64,000 nucleotides of DNA, taken from positions 3,506-67,505 of the forward strand of contig JAZSDX010000077.1 of assembly GCA_045531405.1 (NCBI GenBank), in the 5' to 3' direction. Positions 53,284 through 62,302 of the stretch are shown here, piece after piece. The position numbers were made by a program, and so were the translations under genes. The stretch comes from RGIG4079 sp045531405. GTDB taxonomy: Bacteria; Bacteroidota; Bacteroidia; Bacteroidales; Muribaculaceae. Numbering within the stretch: position 1 is the stretch's first letter; each line of letters starts with the position of its first letter. The notes below the pieces were generated by a model that was not told the origin of the DNA, searched no databases, and saw only the letters and a list, made by a program, of their open reading frames with translations.

Positions 53284-53352
53284 AACTCAATATATTTATG
53301 TTTCATTTATATAACATTAATCTATATTGAGTTGTTTTGTGCTAAAAAAACA

Positions 53353-53385
53353 AAAGTGGCAAAAACTTTATGTTTTTACCACTTT
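53353..53385 (-). terminator. Intrinsic terminator of pgk
   Basis: On the minus strand a 14-bp stem with one G-T pair (arms 53353-53366 and 53372-53385) with a 5-nt loop is followed by a T-run (7 As on the plus strand at 53344-53350). It lies 22 nt past the pgk stop. Confidence 0.85.
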
Positions 53386-53407
53386 CATAATATGTAAATC
53401 TAATTGA

Positions 53408-54655
53408 TTAACCTTTGATTGCAGCTACGCCTGGAAGAACTTTTCCTTCGATAGCTTCAAGGAGTGCACCACCACCGGTTGATACGTATGATACTTTGTC
53501 AGCCAAACCAAATTTGTTTACACAAGCAACAGAGTCGCCACCACCTACAAGTGAGAATGCACCATTTTCAGTTGCTTCAACGATAGCTTCAGCAATCGCT
53601 TTAGAACCACCGGCAAAGTTATCAAATTCAAATACACCGGCAGGACCATTCCAAAGAATAGTTTTAGCAGTGCGAATAACATTAGCAAATGATTCACGAG
53701 TTACAGGACCAGCATCCATACCTTCCCAACCTTCGGGAATATCCATTGCTGATACTACTTGAGTGTTAGCATCGTTGCTGAATTTATCTCCGGCAATACA
53801 GTCAGTACCAAGAACAAGGTTTACGCCCTTTTCTTGAGCTTTCTTCATGATATCAAGAGCTAAATCAAGTTTATCATCTTCGCAAATTGAAAGACCGATT
53901 TTACCACCTTGAGCTTTAGCAAAAGTATATGTCATACCACCACAAAGAATCAAGTTATCAACTTTATCCATGAGGTTTTCGATGATACCGATTTTTGTAG
54001 AAACTTTTGAACCACCCATGATAGCAGTGAAAGGACGTTTGATATCACTAAGGATATTATCAACAGCTTGAACTTCTTTTTCCATCAAATAGCCAAGCAT
54101 TTTATCATCTTCACCAAAGCTATCAGCGATAACTGCAGTTGAAGCATGTTTGCGGTGTGCAGTACCAAAAGCATCGTTCACATAGCAATCAGCATAGCTT
54201 GCAAGAGTTTTTGCAAATGCTTTTTGGCTTTCTTTCATTTCTTTCTTAGCTGTTTCATAAGCTGGGTCTTCTTTATCGATACCTACAGGCTTACCTTCCT
54301 CTTCAGCATAGAAACGAAGGTTTTCAAGCAAAAGAACTTCACCAGGTTGCAATGCAGCAGCTGCATCAGCAGCGTTAGCACAATCTTCGGCAAATTTTAC
54401 ATCACGACCAAGAGCAGCAGCTACTGCATCTTTGATTTGAGCAAGAGAAAATTTAGGATTTACTTTGCCTTTTGGTTTACCCATGTGAGACATGATGATA
54501 AGAGCACCACCTTCTTCAAGAATTTTTTTGAGTGTAGGAAGTGCACCACGAATACGAGTGTCGTCTGTGATGTTTCCGTTTTCATCTAAGGGCACATTAA
54601 AGTCCACTCTGACGATTGCCTTTTTGCCGGCAAATTTGTAATTGTCGATAGTCAT
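53408..54655 (-). CDS. pgk: Phosphoglycerate kinase
   Basis: This 415-residue glycolytic enzyme transfers phosphate from 1,3-bisphosphoglycerate to ADP. The N-terminal substrate-binding domain has VRVDFNVPLDENG and the C-terminal nucleotide domain ends with STGGGALLEAIEGKVLPG. The hinge and the GGSKVSTKIGII segment are present. Length is normal. It has its own -7 element and terminator, so it is monocistronic, as is gpmI earlier in the window. Confidence 0.98.
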   Translation of the reverse strand: MTIDNYKFAGKKAIVRVDFNVPLDENGNITDDTRIRGALPTLKKILEEGGALIIMSHMGKPKGKVNPKFSLAQIKDAVAAALGRDVKFAEDCANAADAAAALQPGEVLLLENLRFYAEEEGKPVGIDKEDPAYETAKKEMKESQKAFAKTLASYADCYVNDAFGTAHRKHASTAVIADSFGEDDKMLGYLMEKEVQAVDNILSDIKRPFTAIMGGSKVSTKIGIIENLMDKVDNLILCGGMTYTFAKAQGGKIGLSICEDDKLDLALDIMKKAQEKGVNLVLGTDCIAGDKFSNDANTQVVSAMDIPEGWEGMDAGPVTRESFANVIRTAKTILWNGPAGVFEFDNFAGGSKAIAEAIVEATENGAFSLVGGGDSVACVNKFGLADKVSYVSTGGGALLEAIEGKVLPGVAAIKG

Positions 54656-54713
54656 TTTCGTTTGAAAATTTAATTAATTATAACGTTATATCTAAGTTTC
54701 TATAAATTAGAGT

Positions 54714-54722
54714 GCAAAATTA
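54714..54722 (-). promoter_or_regulatory. Bacteroidota -7 promoter element for pgk
   Basis: On the minus strand this reads TAATTTTGC, 58 nt upstream of the pgk ATG, in the gap between pgk and pyrF. Confidence 0.7.
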
Positions 54723-54755
54723 CAGTTTTTTTCTTAAATCTGACCTATTTTACCA

Positions 54756-55586
54756 TTAAATGATGTTATGAGCCTTCAATAATTCACTCATTTCATTCGC
54801 AAGTTTTTTTGATTCACTTGCAGCTGCTTCTGCAAAGTCCTCTCCATTTGAAGCATATATAATACCTCGAGAAGAATTTACTAATAATCCACAATCATCA
54901 ATCATACCATATTTTGCAACTTCTTCAAGGCTACCTCCTTGTGCTCCAACCCCGGGAACAAGCAAGAAGCTATTAGGCGACACTTTACGTATATCTTGGA
55001 ACATTGCTCCTTGAGTAGCTCCAACAACATACATCATTTCATTACTTGATGCCCATTTAGCCGAAGTTTCAAGCACATGTTCAAAAATGCGTTTACCTTC
55101 CTTATCTTCAATCAATTGGAAGTCATGGCTTCCTTTATTTGAAGTCAACGCAAGAAGAATTACCCATTTTCCTTCATATCCAAGAAATGGAGTTACACTA
55201 TCTTCGCCCATATAAGGAGCTACAGTAATAGCATCTACATCAAGATGTTCAAAAAAGCTACGAGCATAAAGTTGAGATGTATTACCTATATCTCCACGTT
55301 TTGCATCTGCGATTATAAATTGATCAGGATATTTTTCTTTGATATATTTTACTGTTTCTTCAAGAGCAACCCAACCTTCAACGCCAAGGCTTTCATAGAA
55401 AGCAAGATTGGGTTTATATGCCACTGCATATTGAGCAGTAGCATCAATAATCGCTTTATTAAATGCCAATAGTGGATTTTCTTCACTTAAAAGATGTTGA
55501 GGTATCTTTTTGATATCCGGGTCAAGTCCAACACAAAGGAACGACCCTTTGCGACGTATATTTTCTACTAATTCAGTTCTTTTCAT
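54756..55586 (-). CDS. pyrF: Orotidine-5'-phosphate decarboxylase (class 2)
   Basis: This 276-residue enzyme decarboxylates OMP to UMP, the last step of pyrimidine synthesis. The catalytic Lys-Asp motif is in ADAKRGDIGNTS. The N-terminal FLCVGLDPDIKKIP and C-terminal LLVNSSRGIIYAS complete the phosphate-binding barrel. Its length and the DAKRGD form place it in the longer class 2 group common in Bacteroidetes. It follows prfA by 14 nt on the same strand, so it is likely co-transcribed from the prfA promoter. Confidence 0.96.
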   Translation of the reverse strand: MKRTELVENIRRKGSFLCVGLDPDIKKIPQHLLSEENPLLAFNKAIIDATAQYAVAYKPNLAFYESLGVEGWVALEETVKYIKEKYPDQFIIADAKRGDIGNTSQLYARSFFEHLDVDAITVAPYMGEDSVTPFLGYEGKWVILLALTSNKGSHDFQLIEDKEGKRIFEHVLETSAKWASSNEMMYVVGATQGAMFQDIRKVSPNSFLLVPGVGAQGGSLEEVAKYGMIDDCGLLVNSSRGIIYASNGEDFAEAAASESKKLANEMSELLKAHNII

Positions 55587-55600
55587 ATCTATAAATTAAT

Positions 55601-56710
55601 TTAGAGTTCGCTTTCTTTAAGTTTTTCAGCATTTTCAGCAATAATAAGTTGGTCAATACAATCTTGAATATCGCCATCAACAAATGCTTGGAGATTATAA
55701 ATTGTATAATTTATTCGATGGTCGGTAATACGCCCTTGTGGATAGTTATATGTACGAATCTTTGCCGAACGGTCTCCGGTTGACACCATTGTTTTGCGAC
55801 GTGAAGCAATATCATCAATATATTTTTGATGTTCTTTATCATAAATAAACGTACGCAAACGGCTCAATGCACGCTCTTTGTTCTTTGGTTGGTCGCGAGT
55901 TTCAGTACATTCAATAAGAATTTCTTCGGTTTCTCCGGTATTTGGATTTTTCCACAAATAACGAAGACGCACACCCGATTCTACCTTATTCACATTCTGA
56001 CCACCGGCACCTCCACTTCGGAAAGTATCCCACTTGATTTCACCTTCGTTAATTTCGACATCAAATGCTTCAGCTTCGGGTAAAACTGCTACTGTTGCTG
56101 CCGAAGTGTGAACACGGCCTTGTGTCTCGGTTGCAGGCACACGTTGTACACGATGTACACCACTCTCATATTTCAACGTGCCATACACGCCCTCGCCACT
56201 CACTGCCATAACGATTTCTTTGAATCCTCCGGCAGCACCTTCACTAAAGCTTGTAATCGCAACATTCCAACCCTTTGACTCGCAATATTTACTATACATC
56301 TTAAACAAGTCGCCGGCAAAAATTGCAGCTTCATCACCACCGGTACCACCACGAATCTCAAGAATGGCATTTTTACCATCTTCAGGATCGGCAGGTATAA
56401 GAAGTAATTTTATTTCTTCTTCAAGATTTGGTAATTCGGCGTTAGCACTATCAAGTTCCTCTTTTGCCATTGCACGCATATCGTCATCATTTTCTGTTTC
56501 AAGAATCTCACGAGCCTCTTGAATATTACCCAAAAGATTACGATAGCGACGAGTAGCCCCGGTTAATTTTTCGAGGTCTTTATATTCTTTTGTCAATCGC
56601 ACATAACGTTTCATATCTGCAATAACCGAAGGGTCAGTTATCAGCGTACTAACCTCTTCAAAACGAGCTTCAATACCGTCAAGGCGAGATAATAATGATG
56701 AATCAGCCAT
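55601..56710 (-). CDS. prfA: Peptide chain release factor 1
   Basis: This 369-residue factor ends translation at UAA and UAG. The stop-codon recognition motif PAT is at 192-194 (VPATETQGRVHTS), and the peptidyl-hydrolysis motif GGQ is at 236-238 (RSGGAGGQNVNKV). The PAT form identifies RF1 rather than RF2. Length is normal for the family. It is the first gene of a pair with pyrF and has its own -7 element. Confidence 0.98.
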   Translation of the reverse strand: MADSSLLSRLDGIEARFEEVSTLITDPSVIADMKRYVRLTKEYKDLEKLTGATRRYRNLLGNIQEAREILETENDDDMRAMAKEELDSANAELPNLEEEIKLLLIPADPEDGKNAILEIRGGTGGDEAAIFAGDLFKMYSKYCESKGWNVAITSFSEGAAGGFKEIVMAVSGEGVYGTLKYESGVHRVQRVPATETQGRVHTSAATVAVLPEAEAFDVEINEGEIKWDTFRSGGAGGQNVNKVESGVRLRYLWKNPNTGETEEILIECTETRDQPKNKERALSRLRTFIYDKEHQKYIDDIASRRKTMVSTGDRSAKIRTYNYPQGRITDHRINYTIYNLQAFVDGDIQDCIDQLIIAENAEKLKESEL

Positions 56711-56728
56711 ATAATTTTTTAATTTTTC

Positions 56729-56737
56729 ACAAAGTTA
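56729..56737 (-). promoter_or_regulatory. Bacteroidota -7 promoter element for prfA-pyrF
   Basis: On the minus strand this reads TAACTTTGT, 18 nt upstream of the prfA ATG, giving a short leader. Confidence 0.7.
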
Positions 56738-56813
56738 CAAAATTAAATTGATAGTAAGATTGAGTTATAGCACAAAAAACCAACTATTCACACAATATTA
56801 TTATAATATTGAC

Positions 56814-56822
56814 TACCTTTGT
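56814..56822 (+). promoter_or_regulatory. Bacteroidota -7 promoter element for the DUF4250 gene
   Basis: TACCTTTGT matches the consensus and lies 20 nt before the ATG at 56843. It is divergent from the prfA element, with about 75 bp between them. Confidence 0.65.
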
Positions 56823-56842
56823 CGCAACAAAATTAAAAACAC

Positions 56843-57022
56843 ATGAAAGATTTACCACAAGACCCATTTATACTTTTCAGTTATATCAATACTAAACTAC
56901 GTGACAATTATGCGTCTCTTGACATTTTGTGCGAAGATTTAGATATTGACAAAGATGAGCTAATCAAAAAGTTGGCTACAATAGGAATGTTATATGATGC
57001 CACTCTCAATAAATTTCTCTGA
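56843..57022 (+). CDS. Small DUF4250-type protein, 59 residues
   Basis: This 59-residue soluble protein reads MKDLPQDPFILFSYINTK at the start, and continues with LRDNYASLDILCEDLDIDKD. The pattern (PxDPFxLxSYINTKLRD followed by a Leu/Asp-rich helix-turn-helix-like half) is that of the DUF4250 family found in many Firmicutes and Bacteroidetes. It has a -7 promoter element 20 nt upstream and ends 54 nt before the helicase gene. The function is unknown; its shape suggests a small nucleic-acid- or protein-binding domain. Confidence 0.8.
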   Translation: MKDLPQDPFILFSYINTKLRDNYASLDILCEDLDIDKDELIKKLATIGMLYDATLNKFL

Positions 57023-57063
57023 AAATTAGTTCTTATTTTCTTGTTTTCACTCCTTAAAGAGTG

Positions 57064-57072
57064 TAACTTTGC
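57064..57072 (+). promoter_or_regulatory. Bacteroidota promoter for the PcrA-type helicase
   Basis: TAACTTTGC matches the consensus and has TTG 20 nt upstream (57041) as a -33 element. The -7 element ends only 4 nt before the ATG at 57077, so the transcript may be nearly leaderless. A longer frame starting at 57041 would begin within the promoter and is unlikely. Confidence 0.7.
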
Positions 57073-57076
57073 ATTA

Positions 57077-59383
57077 ATGGAAGATTATATTAATGAATTA
57101 AACCAACAGCAACAAGATGCTGTACTTTATCTTGATGGACCGCAACTCGTTATCGCAGGGGCCGGTTCAGGAAAAACACGTGTACTTACTTACAAAATCA
57201 TACACTTATTAAATAATGGCTACGAACCATGGCGTATTTTGGCATTGACATTTACCAACAAAGCTGCTCGTGAAATGCGAGAACGCATTGAGGGGCTTGT
57301 TGGAGGTGCCACTGCATCAAAATTATGGATGGGTACATTTCACTCCATATTTGCTCGCATTCTTCGCATTAATGCCGAACGATTAGGGTTCAAAAGTGAT
57401 TTCACAATATATGATACCGCCGACTCAAAATCACTTATAAAGTCAATTATCAAAGACCTTGACCTTGATGATAAAATATACAAGCCATCTACTGTGATGA
57501 GTGCTATATCAATGGCAAAAAACGCACTTATTTCGCCAGCGACGTATGCACAATCAAAAGATATAATGGAGACCGACCGACGAGCCAAACGACCTCGCAC
57601 ACATGAGATATATCGAGGCTATTGTCATCGCTGTTTTGTTGCCGGTGCAATGGATTTTGATGATTTGCTCTACTACACAAATGTTTTATTACGCGATAAT
57701 CCCGATATTCTTCATCATTATCAAGAATACTTCCGATATATACTTGTTGACGAATATCAAGATACAAACTTTGCTCAACATTTGATTATATCTCAGCTCA
57801 CAAAAGAAAATCACAGTTTATGCGTAGTGGGCGATGACGCACAAAGCATATACTCGTTTCGAGGTGCAAACATTCGCAATATTCTCAACTTAAAAAATGC
57901 GTACCCCGATTTGAAGATATTCAAATTGGAGCAAAATTATCGTTCTACTCAAACGATTATAAATGCCGCAAACTCACTTATCGACAAAAACACTGAGCAA
58001 ATTCGCAAACAAGTGTTTTCAAAAAACGATAAGGGTTCTAAAATCGAGGTTGTGCAAAGTTATAGTGATTATGAAGAAGCATTCTTGGTTGCCAATCGCA
58101 TTTCGCAAGTAAAAATGCTTTCTCACGATGGTTATGATGAATTTGCAATATTATATCGCACCAATGCCCAATCTCGCATTCTTGAAGAATCGCTTCGCAA
58201 ATGCAATATCCCATATCGCATATATGGTGGTCTTTCATTCTACCAACGCAAAGAGATAAAAGATGCTATCGCCTACTTTAGATTATCAATCAACCCCAAT
58301 GATGACGAAGCTCTAAAACGTGTTATTAATTTCCCTGCACGTGGAATTGGAGACACCACTGTTAATAAACTTATCCGTTGTGCCATCGACAATCAAGTAA
58401 GCATTTGGGGAGTTATTAACAATCTCGCTCATTACACACCAGGGGTTAATTCCGGGACAACAAAGAAATTATTGGCATTTCGCGATCTTATTCAATCATT
58501 CATCAATCTTAACCAAGATGGCAAAAACGCTGAAGAGATTGCAACACATATTATTCGTGAAACCCAGCTTTTAAGTATGCTACTTTCGGATAAAACGCCC
58601 GAAAGCATATCAAAGCAAGAAAACCTTCATGAGTTGCTCAATGGGGTTAAGGAATTTGTTGCCAACAAATTAGAAGAAGGAGAAGAAAACAACATATCAA
58701 TAACCGATTTTCTCGGTGAGGTTTCATTGGCGACCGATCAAGACACCCAAGATGGCGACGGAGAAAGACTCACATTGATGACTGTTCACGCAGCAAAAGG
58801 GCTTGAATTTAGCAATGTGTTTATCGTTGGCATCGAAGAAGAACTATTCCCATCATCAATGTGTACTACTCAAAGTGAAATTGAGGAAGAACGCCGATTA
58901 TTATACGTGGCCATCACTCGTGCCAAAAGTTTTTGCATGCTATCGTATGCGTCTTCTCGTTTTCGCAATGGACAGACAAAAACTTGCTCTCCATCTCGAT
59001 TTATTCGCGACATAGACCCTCAATATCTAAATCTTTGTTCCGGGACATCTATTAGTGGAAGTACTTCATTTGTTAATCCAATAGAGAATTATCGTGAATC
59101 ATTCCATTCCGAGCTCAAAACCTATCATGCACCACGCAATTTGACACCTCTCAACAAAAAGGGAGCCACAGCATCTGCTAAAATTCCTCAGACTAACGTC
59201 AGCGATATTCATGATGCAAAATCTCTTTCTGAAGGCATGATTATTGAGCATCAACGTTTCGGCACCGGAAAAATAACAACAATTGACACATCGTCAACCG
59301 ATGCTCGCATTATTGTTGAGTTTGCCAACACCGGAACAAAAACGCTATTACTCAAATTTGCTCATTTTAAGATTATAGGATAA
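57077..59383 (+). CDS. UvrD/PcrA-family superfamily 1 DNA helicase
   Basis: This 768-residue 3'-5' helicase starts at ATG 57077 (EDYINELNQQQ). The Walker A is GAGSGKTRV (28-36), motif II is VDEYQDTN, motif III VGDDAQSIYSFRGA and motif IV LEQNYRS; motif V-VI TVHAAKGLEFSNVF and YVAITRAKS complete the set. A C-terminal Tudor-like region (about 710-765, GMIIEHQRFGTGKI) is typical of PcrA/UvrD. It acts in replication restart and excision repair. Its stop overlaps the nspC start by 1 nt, so the two are likely translationally coupled although unrelated in function. Confidence 0.95.
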   Translation: MEDYINELNQQQQDAVLYLDGPQLVIAGAGSGKTRVLTYKIIHLLNNGYEPWRILALTFTNKAAREMRERIEGLVGGATASKLWMGTFHSIFARILRINAERLGFKSDFTIYDTADSKSLIKSIIKDLDLDDKIYKPSTVMSAISMAKNALISPATYAQSKDIMETDRRAKRPRTHEIYRGYCHRCFVAGAMDFDDLLYYTNVLLRDNPDILHHYQEYFRYILVDEYQDTNFAQHLIISQLTKENHSLCVVGDDAQSIYSFRGANIRNILNLKNAYPDLKIFKLEQNYRSTQTIINAANSLIDKNTEQIRKQVFSKNDKGSKIEVVQSYSDYEEAFLVANRISQVKMLSHDGYDEFAILYRTNAQSRILEESLRKCNIPYRIYGGLSFYQRKEIKDAIAYFRLSINPNDDEALKRVINFPARGIGDTTVNKLIRCAIDNQVSIWGVINNLAHYTPGVNSGTTKKLLAFRDLIQSFINLNQDGKNAEEIATHIIRETQLLSMLLSDKTPESISKQENLHELLNGVKEFVANKLEEGEENNISITDFLGEVSLATDQDTQDGDGERLTLMTVHAAKGLEFSNVFIVGIEEELFPSSMCTTQSEIEEERRLLYVAITRAKSFCMLSYASSRFRNGQTKTCSPSRFIRDIDPQYLNLCSGTSISGSTSFVNPIENYRESFHSELKTYHAPRNLTPLNKKGATASAKIPQTNVSDIHDAKSLSEGMIIEHQRFGTGKITTIDTSSTDARIIVEFANTGTKTLLLKFAHFKIIG

Positions 59384-60534
59384 TGAAAATTAACGAAATA
59401 CCCACTCCATTTTATATCGTATATGAGAATCGTCTTCGTCGTAACCTCGAATTAATCAATCGAGTGAAACGTGACGCCGGAGTAAATATAATCATGGCAT
59501 TCAAAGCCAACGCATTGTGGCGAACATTCCCTATTATTAAAGAATATTGCACTGCATCAACAGCAAGTTCTCTCAACGAAATGGATTTGGCACTCGATTG
59601 TTTGGGCAATGAAGTTCATTCTTATTGTCCGGCATATACGCCATTAACCATAAATCGTTACCTTGAGGGCAGCACTCACATCACTTTCAACTCCCTCAAT
59701 CAATGGGAACGATTCAAAGATGATGTGAATCAACATAATTCAACTACCGGGAAACGCCATGTATCTCCCGGAGTGCGAGTAAATCCACAATGTTCGGTAA
59801 TCGAAACCGACATATATAATCCTGCCCTACCCGGCTCTCGATTTGGAGTAACTGCCGATATTATCGGCGATAAACTACCCGAAGGGATTGAGGGTTTGCA
59901 CTTTCATGCTCTTTGCGAATCAACATCATTCGATTTAGAAAAGGTGCTTGAAGCATTTGAGTCTCAGTTTGGCAAATATTTGCCACAAGTGAAATGGGTA
60001 AATATGGGAGGCGGACATCTTATGACACGCGAGGGTTACGATGTAGAGCATCTTATATCGCTTCTAACTAATTTTAAGAACCGTTATCCTTGGCTTGATG
60101 TAATTCTCGAGCCCGGAAGTGCCTTTACTTGGCGTACGGGCGATTTAATCACATCGGTAGTTGATGTAGTAGAAAATCAAGGCGTTAAAACTGCAATCAT
60201 CGACGTATCGTTTGCTTGCCACATGCCCGATTGCCTTGAAATGCCCTATCAGCCTAAAATCACAGAGAGTGTAGAGGTTGATTCTTCACTTCCCACATAT
60301 CGTCTCGGTGGCATTTCTTGCTTAAGTGGGGACTTTATTGGCGATTGGAGCTTTGAAAAGCCTCTTGAAATTGGCGACCGTCTCACGCTTGAAGATATGA
60401 ATCACTATACTACTGTTAAAACAAATATGTTCAATGGCATTCAACACCCCTCAATTGTGCTATGCCGTGCCAATGGTGAGTGTGAATATCTGCGACAATA
60501 CACCTACGAAGATTACAAATCACGAATGAGTTAA
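59383..60534 (+). CDS. nspC: Carboxynorspermidine decarboxylase
   Basis: This 383-residue PLP enzyme decarboxylates carboxynorspermidine/carboxyspermidine to the polyamine. The PLP Lys is Lys41 in IMAFKANALW. Other marks are LHFHALCES, MGGGHLMTREGYD and the LEPGSAFTWRTGDL segment, which distinguish NspC from ornithine and diaminopimelate decarboxylases. The partner dehydrogenase is not in this window. With aguA-aguB at 41-43 kb, the genome can make putrescine from agmatine and extend it by the aspartate-semialdehyde route. It is 1 nt overlapping with the helicase and 34 nt before a glycosyltransferase. Confidence 0.94.
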   Translation: MKINEIPTPFYIVYENRLRRNLELINRVKRDAGVNIIMAFKANALWRTFPIIKEYCTASTASSLNEMDLALDCLGNEVHSYCPAYTPLTINRYLEGSTHITFNSLNQWERFKDDVNQHNSTTGKRHVSPGVRVNPQCSVIETDIYNPALPGSRFGVTADIIGDKLPEGIEGLHFHALCESTSFDLEKVLEAFESQFGKYLPQVKWVNMGGGHLMTREGYDVEHLISLLTNFKNRYPWLDVILEPGSAFTWRTGDLITSVVDVVENQGVKTAIIDVSFACHMPDCLEMPYQPKITESVEVDSSLPTYRLGGISCLSGDFIGDWSFEKPLEIGDRLTLEDMNHYTTVKTNMFNGIQHPSIVLCRANGECEYLRQYTYEDYKSRMS

Positions 60535-60568
60535 TCCCATAATAATTTAACACCTAAAACTAATCACA

Positions 60569-61567
60569 ATGCCACGTTTTTCAATAATAATACCGGTATA
60601 TAATCGCATTGATGAGGTTCGCGACCTTATGGATAGCCTTGCTCATCAATCTTGCAAAGACTTTGAAGTCGTGATTGTTGAAGATGGCTCTTCTGCACCA
60701 TGCAAAGAGGTTGTTGAGGAATATTCCGATAGAGTTAATGCTTCATATTATTATAAAGAGAACGAAGGTCGCTCAATTGCTCGTAACCATGGGCTTGAAC
60801 GAGCCAAGGGGGATTATTTCATTTTCTTTGATTCGGATTGCGTTATCCCACCCGATTATTTCAAAACGCTATCTGAAGCTCTTGACAAAAATCCTCTTGA
60901 TTGCTTCGGTGGACCAGATGCTGCTCACAAATCATTCAGCACCACTCAAAAAGCAATCAACTATTCTATGACCTCATTCCTCACAACCGGAGGCATTCGG
61001 GGAGGTAAAGTGCAATTAGAAAAATTTGTGCCACGCACATTCAACATGGGTTACTCTCGTAAAGTATATGAAAAAGTGGGTGGTTTTCGTGAGATGTTCT
61101 CTGAAGACATAGATATGAGCACACGCATTCGCCAAGCCGGTTTTTCTATCGGGCTGATTCGTGAAGCATTCGTATATCACAAACGCCGAGTAAATCTGCG
61201 ATTATTTACTCGCCAAGTATATGTATTTGGAATGTCGCGTATCACACTGAAACTGCTTTATCCCGATTCATTAAAACTCGTACATACACTCCCTGCTGTA
61301 TTTGTGATTGGTTCGGTTGGTTTGATATTACTCTCTATATTATGGAAATGGTGGTGTATATTGCCATTGGTAGCATATTTAGTGGCTATTTTCATCACTG
61401 CCCTATTCTCTACAAAATCTCTTATCATCGCACTCAAAGCCGTTCCGGCAAGTATCTTGCAACTTTGTGGCTATGGCTGGGGATTTATCAAAGCATTTAC
61501 CACAAAGATTCTGTTGCGTCGTGGTCGCAACATTGAAGAAGAAGTTGCAATAAGAAAAGGGAAATAG
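60569..61567 (+). CDS. Family 2 glycosyltransferase, membrane-associated
   Basis: This 332-residue enzyme has a GT-A fold with IIIPVYNRIDEVRDLMDSL at the N-terminus, EDG (38-40) and a metal-binding DSD (88-90, FFDSDC). A third motif, EDIDMSTRIRQAG, carries the ED pair typical of processive-like GT2 proteins. Two or three hydrophobic helices at about 245-300 attach it to the membrane. The sugar and acceptor are unknown. It lies between nspC and radC on the same strand, within one likely operon with radC (6-nt gap). Confidence 0.9.
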   Translation: MPRFSIIIPVYNRIDEVRDLMDSLAHQSCKDFEVVIVEDGSSAPCKEVVEEYSDRVNASYYYKENEGRSIARNHGLERAKGDYFIFFDSDCVIPPDYFKTLSEALDKNPLDCFGGPDAAHKSFSTTQKAINYSMTSFLTTGGIRGGKVQLEKFVPRTFNMGYSRKVYEKVGGFREMFSEDIDMSTRIRQAGFSIGLIREAFVYHKRRVNLRLFTRQVYVFGMSRITLKLLYPDSLKLVHTLPAVFVIGSVGLILLSILWKWWCILPLVAYLVAIFITALFSTKSLIIALKAVPASILQLCGYGWGFIKAFTTKILLRRGRNIEEEVAIRKGK

Positions 61568-61573
61568 CATCTT

Positions 61574-62293
61574 ATGAGCGACCAAATAAAAGAACCCGAC
61601 AACCGTTTCTTGGGACGCATTGCCGACCTTGACGACAGCGACAAACCTCGCGAAAAAGCTCTTTCGCTTGGCATTCGGTCGTTGAGTAATGCCGAACTGC
61701 TTGCAATCATCTTTGGCAGTGGGCTACCGGGCAAATCGGTGATTTCAATGAGCCAAGAGGTTCTTGCTTCGTGTGATAATCGTCTTTCCCGATTGAGCCG
61801 ACTTTCAATTCATGAGATGAAAAAGAGATTCAAAGGTGTAGGTACAGCCAAAGCAATATCTCTTGCAGCAGCGTTTGAATTAGGGCTTCGCACTCGCGAT
61901 GAAGATGTGGCATTAGACACACAAATAAAAAGTTCGACCGACATCTACAATATGATGCGTGTCAAACTTGAGCGTCTTGAATATGAAGAATTTTGGGTGT
62001 TATACCTATCACGCAGCAATAGAGTGATATTTGAAGAATGTATGAGCAAAGGTGGGGTTTCGGGGACAGTAACCGACGTGAGACTCATATTAAAACGCGC
62101 CATCGAATTACTTGCTTCGGGTATTATTCTTGTTCATAATCACCCCTCGGGCAATCTTCGCCCAAGTCCCGACGATGATCGCATTACAACCAAGGCAAAG
62201 GAAGCTGCCAAACTACTTGACATCAATGTTCTTGATCATCTGATCATCACACCCACCAATTATTTCTCATACAATGACAACGGCCGTATCTAA
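61574..62293 (+). CDS. radC: RadC-family JAB-domain protein
   Basis: This 239-residue protein has an N-terminal helix-hairpin-helix part (about 30-110, KRFKGVGTAKAISL) and a C-terminal JAB/MPN metal-binding domain. The zinc motif HNHPSGNLRPSPDD places His188, His190 and Asp200/201 as ligands. Despite its name, a role in DNA repair is unproven; JAB domains are often deubiquitinase-like hydrolases. It follows the glycosyltransferase by 6 nt and is convergent with the oxidoreductase gene. Confidence 0.94.
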   Translation: MSDQIKEPDNRFLGRIADLDDSDKPREKALSLGIRSLSNAELLAIIFGSGLPGKSVISMSQEVLASCDNRLSRLSRLSIHEMKKRFKGVGTAKAISLAAAFELGLRTRDEDVALDTQIKSSTDIYNMMRVKLERLEYEEFWVLYLSRSNRVIFEECMSKGGVSGTVTDVRLILKRAIELLASGIILVHNHPSGNLRPSPDDDRITTKAKEAAKLLDINVLDHLIITPTNYFSYNDNGRI

Positions 62294-62302
62294 TGCCTAA
62301 AA

